From NCBI GenBank assembly GCA_947177605.1, contig CAMWUX010000003.1, positions 1 through 19,692 of the forward strand: a stretch of 19,692 nt of DNA, in the 5' to 3' direction. Shown one piece after another: positions 16,055 to 19,692 of the stretch (position 1 is the first letter of the stretch; each line of letters opens with the position of its first letter). Under the pieces are notes generated by a model. The model ran no database searches. It was not told the DNA's origin and was given only the letters and a program-made list of their open reading frames with translations. The DNA is from an uncultured Porphyromonadaceae bacterium. Its GTDB lineage: Bacteria > Bacteroidota > Bacteroidia > Bacteroidales > Muribaculaceae. The position numbers and the translations under genes were made by a program.

Positions 16055-19000
16055 TTAGAAGTTGAAGTTGACATTGAAGCCATAGCTACGGAGCGAGGGC
16101 ATCATAAAGTTATCCATACCCTGATAGTAGTTGCCCGCGGATGCTACGGCTTCGGGATCAAACGGAGCCTTGTTGTAGATCATCCAGAGGTTGCGGCCTA
16201 CGAGCGATACCTTGATGTCACATACGTTGCCGAGCCATTTACGGGGAATCAGATAGCTGATAGATGCTTCCTGAAGGCGAACGTTTGTAGCAGAGTAGGT
16301 ATAGTATTGGGGAACCATATCAGAAGAAGCGATGGTGGTATACCATGTTTCGGGATTGATGCGGTCGCCATCGTTTATTGTTACATAGCCGAGATCACGA
16401 GCATTTCCGGTTGCCTCGGATACACCATAGAGGTCGAGAAGAGCCTGAGTGCGGGAGAATACAATACCGCCGAAGCGAGCAGAGAACATTACGTTTGCAG
16501 AGAGATTTTTCCAGCGGAATGTGTTGGACCATGCAAGGTTGCCCTTGGGCAGTACGCTACCGAGTTTAATATAGTCCGATGCGCTCTTGATGGCGCTCTG
16601 AGCGGTGTTGCCATCCTGATCGACATAGATGTTGCCGTTGGCATCACGGAGAACGTCTGCCGACGAATATAGGTCGCCCATAGACCCGCCTTCGCGAAGG
16701 ATGAAGTGGGTTGCACCAAGGTTATTGCCGTCGCCAACTTCAATCTGATCCATTGAGAATATTTCGCCGGTAACGGGATTCTGGACATTGCGGGCAAGCT
16801 CGCGAATCTTGTTGCGGTTAAACGAGAATGTTGCGCTCGAATTCCAAGTAAAGTCACCCCATGTATGGTTGTAGCTAAGGGCAAATTCCATACCCCAGTT
16901 GCGTACGTTACCAGCCTGAATGTAGAGGCGGGAGTATTTGCCTACGGCGAGGTTGGGGTTGAAGGTCTGGTTGTAGGTGTCGGCCAGATACCAGGTGGCA
17001 TCGAAATTGAAATCCTTGAAGAAGCGGACGTTAGTACCAACTTCCCACGACTTCGTACGCTCAGGCATAAGATTGTTCATAGGATACTGGGTGAGTACCT
17101 GCCAAGCGCCATCACGCCATTCGTAGCGAGGATTGGCGATGTGGCGGGGGAATGCAGTACCTACTGAAGCCCATGAAGCACGTATCTTCCAGAATGTAAG
17201 ATATTCGGGGTTGACGTTGACTCCGGCGTTGGCGAGCATCTCGGTCATAAGCACGGAGACACCTACAGATGGATAGAAGTAGCTCTTAACTTTGGAGTTG
17301 GGGCCGTAGAGCTGTGAAGGCCAGTCGTTACGACCGGTTACGGTGAGGTAGTATGTCTGCTTGTAGCCGAGGTCGGCGGAAGCGTAGAGCGACTGGGTCT
17401 GCTCGTGCCAGCCATCCTGAGTCTTGCTGGGCTGCGCGCCAATGTTGTTGATGAAGAAGCCGTTGGTCAAGCCAACCTTCTGTCCTGCGTAATCGCCCTC
17501 ACCGTCGGAGATGCCACCGTTGATAGAGAATGAAGTAAATCTCATATCGGAAATCGATCCACCGAAGTTGGCCTGAAGATTGAGGTCGGGGGTGAGATCC
17601 TTGCTGAACGAAGCGAGGAAGTCGGCAAATATCTGCTTTTCTTTGTATCGGTTTTCTCCATACCAGCCGCGCTTGGAACTGTTGACGAGGTTGTCGGTAG
17701 TAGAAGCGTAGCGCTTATCGGTGGTGTTGGTGTTGGAATTATCGATGCGTACACGGCCGCTAAGAGTGAGGTAGGGAAGAACCTTATATGTGAGCTGACC
17801 ACCGAGCATATAGCGATCCTTATAGCTGTCGCGGAGGTTGCGGTAGTTGACCCAGTAGGGGTTCTGAACGTAAGCGGCATAATCGCCATAGCGCCAGTTC
17901 TGTTCGCTGATATTACGCTCCGAATTCCATTTCTCATACATCCGGACATCGTTCCAATCTGATCCGCGAGGAATAAGATATGCGCCGGTAATGGGGTTCA
18001 TATACATACCCTGGTTGACCATGTTGCGGTCGGTCTGATAGATGTAGCTTGCATTCACATCGAGAGTGAGCTTATCATCCAGGAAATTGGTAGTGTTGCG
18101 GATTGAGAAGTTGTAACGATTATACTTGTCGTTGGGTACGATACCGTTGGAGTTGACTGCTGCTGCGGAAGCGTAGGTCTGGTTCTTGTCAGTACCGGTA
18201 GAGAAAGTAACAGAGTTGGTGGTTACGAAGCCGGTGCCGAGATAGTCTTTGCCGACATCATAGCCATAGTCGGTATAAGGATTAAGAGGCGCGCCCCAGC
18301 TATAGGAGGAGTTGGGGTCGTATGCTCCATACTGACCGGCGCCGTAGCGGTTCTGGAAACGGGGAAGGATCCATGCTGAATTCCACTCGTTGTTTGTGCT
18401 CACGGTGAGTTTTACTTTTCCGGCCTGACCCTTCTTGGTGGTGATGACGATAGCGCCGTTGGCAGCTTCGCTACCATAAAGAGCGGCAGCGGCAGCACCG
18501 GTGAGGACAGACATTGATTCGATATCGTCAGGGTTGAGGTCGGCGATAGGCTCGGTAGCACCACTGGAACCGAACGCGCCTGCATCACCTTCGCTGCGAG
18601 CACCACGCATCGGCATGCCGTCGACAACGTAGAGAGCGTTGGAGGACTGCATAATGGACTTCGAACCACGCATCACAACCTTCGAGATACCGCCGGTACC
18701 AGACGAAGAAGCGTTGATGTTGACACCGGCTACCTTACCTGCCAGAGAGTTGACAAAGTTGGCGTCGCGGTTGGTGGTGAGTACATCGCCGGAAAGCTGC
18801 TGTACGTTGTAAGAAAGTGATTTCTGCTCGCGCTTGATACCGAGGGCTGTAACCACTACTTCGTCGAGAGAGTGGGAGTCTTCGATCATCACTACGTCGA
18901 GGCTTGCACCGCTGACGGTGTGAGATTGGGTGGCAAAACCTAAGTATGTAAACTTAAGCACATTGCCCTGGGTAGCAGCGATGGTGTATTCACCATCGAA

Positions 19001-19162
19001 GTTGGTCTGAACACCTGCGTTAGTGTTAACGTTCACGACGGTAACTCCAATGAGGGGCTCGCCATTGCTATCTGTCACCGTACCAGAGACCTTCGACTGG
19101 GCGAATGCCAGCACCGGGAGGCACATCAGACAGAATAACAGACTTGTTACCTTTGCCTTCAT
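16055..19162 (-). CDS. SusC/RagA family TonB-dependent outer membrane transporter
   Basis: A 1035-residue TonB-dependent transporter that imports the glycan bound by SusD. The ATG at 19162 gives a clean signal peptide (MKAKVTSLLFCLMCLPVLAF, cleavage after AFA). A carboxypeptidase-regulatory-like domain (about 24-98, KVSGTVTDSNGEPLIGVTV) is followed by a SusC TonB-box-like segment LDEVVVTALGIKREQKSLSY. The plug is about 115-230 (LAGKVAGVNI, VVMRGSKS, ALYVVDGMPM), and the 22-strand barrel runs to the end, with a C-terminal Asn/Phe-rich strand SYGFNVNFNF. The frame stays open 52 codons upstream, but that stretch has no signal peptide and lies in the leader. It is the first PUL gene, 385 bp from purB, behind two candidate promoters. 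Confidence 0.96.
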   Translation of the reverse strand: MKAKVTSLLFCLMCLPVLAFAQSKVSGTVTDSNGEPLIGVTVVNVNTNAGVQTNFDGEYTIAATQGNVLKFTYLGFATQSHTVSGASLDVVMIEDSHSLDEVVVTALGIKREQKSLSYNVQQLSGDVLTTNRDANFVNSLAGKVAGVNINASSSGTGGISKVVMRGSKSIMQSSNALYVVDGMPMRGARSEGDAGAFGSSGATEPIADLNPDDIESMSVLTGAAAAALYGSEAANGAIVITTKKGQAGKVKLTVSTNNEWNSAWILPRFQNRYGAGQYGAYDPNSSYSWGAPLNPYTDYGYDVGKDYLGTGFVTTNSVTFSTGTDKNQTYASAAAVNSNGIVPNDKYNRYNFSIRNTTNFLDDKLTLDVNASYIYQTDRNMVNQGMYMNPITGAYLIPRGSDWNDVRMYEKWNSERNISEQNWRYGDYAAYVQNPYWVNYRNLRDSYKDRYMLGGQLTYKVLPYLTLSGRVRIDNSNTNTTDKRYASTTDNLVNSSKRGWYGENRYKEKQIFADFLASFSKDLTPDLNLQANFGGSISDMRFTSFSINGGISDGEGDYAGQKVGLTNGFFINNIGAQPSKTQDGWHEQTQSLYASADLGYKQTYYLTVTGRNDWPSQLYGPNSKVKSYFYPSVGVSVLMTEMLANAGVNVNPEYLTFWKIRASWASVGTAFPRHIANPRYEWRDGAWQVLTQYPMNNLMPERTKSWEVGTNVRFFKDFNFDATWYLADTYNQTFNPNLAVGKYSRLYIQAGNVRNWGMEFALSYNHTWGDFTWNSSATFSFNRNKIRELARNVQNPVTGEIFSMDQIEVGDGNNLGATHFILREGGSMGDLYSSADVLRDANGNIYVDQDGNTAQSAIKSASDYIKLGSVLPKGNLAWSNTFRWKNLSANVMFSARFGGIVFSRTQALLDLYGVSEATGNARDLGYVTINDGDRINPETWYTTIASSDMVPQYYTYSATNVRLQEASISYLIPRKWLGNVCDIKVSLVGRNLWMIYNKAPFDPEAVASAGNYYQGMDNFMMPSLRSYGFNVNFNF

Positions 19163-19282
19163 AAATTTTGGTGTTTGATTAATGAATAAATGTGATATTA
19201 GGTTAATAAATAGGTGACGGACGGGAAAGGCATAGCGAAGCCGAAATCGCGAAAGACAACTTTTACACGACTTCGACGGATG

Positions 19283-19313
19283 CAAATCTGTAATGTTGAA
19301 AAATGAATGCAAA
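19283..19313 (-). promoter_or_regulatory. Candidate proximal SusC promoter P2
   Basis: On the minus strand a perfect -33 TTTG (19310-19313) is followed after exactly 19 bp by CAGATTTG (19283-19290), which differs from TAnnTTTG only in the first base. The transcript would have a leader of about 115 nt. Confidence 0.45.
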
Positions 19314-19403
19314 TTCACTTTTTCAGTTGGTATTATTTAAAATATTGGTGTGGTGGCAGAGATTTATGACAGTTATTGAGATTCTACGCGTCGATTCCGC
19401 CAT

Positions 19404-19430
19404 GCCATACCAAGTATAGATGGTATATGG
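19404..19430 (-). other. Imperfect hairpin near the 5' end of the P1 transcript
   Basis: On the minus strand CCATATACC and GGTATGG face each other across about 10 nt. They can pair over 7 bp (CCAT/ATGG and ACC/GGT) with a 2-nt bulge. If P1 is used, this lies within the first 35 nt of the transcript. It could be a leader stem or a two-fold operator. Pairing was judged by eye. Confidence 0.3.
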
Positions 19431-19439
19431 TTAACTATA

Positions 19440-19470
19440 CAAAGTTACAACATTTACCGGTATTAGCAAA
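19440..19470 (-). promoter_or_regulatory. Candidate distal SusC promoter P1
   Basis: On the minus strand TTTG (19467-19470), 19 bp, then TAACTTTG (19440-19447): a full match to the Bacteroides consensus TTTG-N19-21-TAnnTTTG. Transcription would begin near 19433, leaving a leader of about 270 nt before the SusC ATG. Confidence 0.7.
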
Positions 19471-19494
19471 ACAACTATCGACTATCACATGTTG

Positions 19495-19521
19495 ATTTTA
19501 ACATTTATTGTATATTTTAAC
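19495..19521 (-). repeat. Direct repeat ATTTTAAC x2 upstream of P1
   Basis: Two identical 8-bp copies of ATTTTAAC (plus strand, 19495-19502 and 19514-19521) have starts 19 bp apart, close to two helical turns. They end 24 bp upstream of the P1 -33 box. The placement fits an activator site, but the region is AT-rich and chance is possible. Confidence 0.3.
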
Positions 19522-19547
19522 TTATGCCAATGTAGCTTTTTCAGACT

Positions 19548-19692
19548 TTAACGGCCGGTATAGTTCCAGGGTGTGATGGCACGGAGCTCGGCTTTGATGG
19601 CGTCGGAGACCTGAAGGGTGTCGATAAACTCGGCTATCGACTCGGCTGTGACGGCCTGATTGGTGCGGGTGAGCTGCTTGAGTGTCTCGTAG
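19548..19692 (-). CDS. purB: Adenylosuccinate lyase, C-terminal fragment (cut by window edge)
   Basis: Only the last 48 codons are present, reading YETLKQLTRT... and ending RAITPWNYTGR before a TAA at 19548-19550. This matches the C-terminus of the PurB group, in which a PYExLKxLTR stretch is followed by a helix and TPxNYxG. Adenylosuccinate lyase cleaves SAICAR and adenylosuccinate to release fumarate in purine synthesis. The catalytic residues lie outside the window, so the call rests on this terminal signature. The gene ends 77 bp before the -33 box of PUL promoter P1 and shows no obvious terminator. Confidence 0.8.
   Translation of the reverse strand, partial: YETLKQLTRTNQAVTAESIAEFIDTLQVSDAIKAELRAITPWNYTGR

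Larger units (their letters stand above)
19163..19547 (-). other. PUL promoter region and long 5' leader (no gene)
   Basis: This 385-bp AT-rich intergenic stretch lies between purB and SusC. It holds two candidate promoters (19440-19470 and 19283-19313), two ATTTTAAC repeats upstream of the first, and a hairpin-capable element at 19404-19430. Near the start codon there is an imperfect direct repeat (19179-19195 and 19203-19217, TTAATRAATA core). I see no hairpin with a U-tract after purB, no tRNA, and no convincing small gene on either strand. Confidence 0.7.

Noticed and set aside
19163..19318. In-frame upstream extension of SusC by 52 codons from an ATG at 19318
   Set aside because: The extension is Arg/His/Phe-rich, lacks a signal peptide and would bury the real one. 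Candidate promoter P2 lies within it.
19471..19547. Terminator for purB
   Set aside because: The only inverted repeat I found (ATGTT/AACAT) has a 5-bp stem and no following U-tract.

Overview
The window is chromosomal DNA from a member of the Bacteroidales, most likely a Muribaculaceae-type gut commensal. Supporting signs are SusC/SusD-type outer membrane genes, DUF1735/LamG and DUF4199/DUF6048/DUF6452 families, a Bacteroidetes-style YidC, lipoproteins with acidic residues after the lipid-bearing Cys, and promoters of the TTTG-N19-TAnnTTTG class in place of -35/-10 boxes. The family-level placement is an impression. Every gene I can support lies on the minus strand, so transcription runs from high to low coordinates.

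Right end (19548-19692) is the C-terminus of purB (adenylosuccinate lyase). Next come a 385-bp intergenic region with two candidate promoters and a long leader, then a six-gene polysaccharide-utilisation locus (PUL, 9740-19162): SusC, SusD, a GH18-like protein without catalytic residues, a DUF1735-LamG protein, a DUF1735-GH18 protein, and an Ig-like lipoprotein rich in aromatic residues. The locus ends in a strong hairpin terminator at 9686-9718. Its order resembles what I remember of the Bacteroides N-glycan locus around EndoBT-3987, so the inferred substrate is an N-glycan or another GlcNAc-containing host glycan. The candidate enzyme has Asn where GH18 enzymes have the Asp two residues before the catalytic Glu. 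That makes its activity the main open question.

The middle (5004-9569) is a tight cluster: DUF4199 membrane protein, GT2 polyprenyl-phosphate-type glycosyltransferase, DUF6452 lipoprotein, DUF6048 outer membrane barrel, and a short-chain dehydrogenase. A perfect 877-bp tandem duplication here has created an extra chimeric gene (front of DUF6048 joined in frame to the back of DUF6452) while leaving an intact copy of each parent gene.

The left part (1-4974) is housekeeping: rpiB, a proline-rich lipoprotein, pyrG (CTP synthase), yidC (membrane insertase) and the first 14 codons of a ferritin gene. By eye the PUL is richer in A+T than the GC-rich housekeeping part. I saw no tRNA, rRNA, CRISPR, transposase or integrase.
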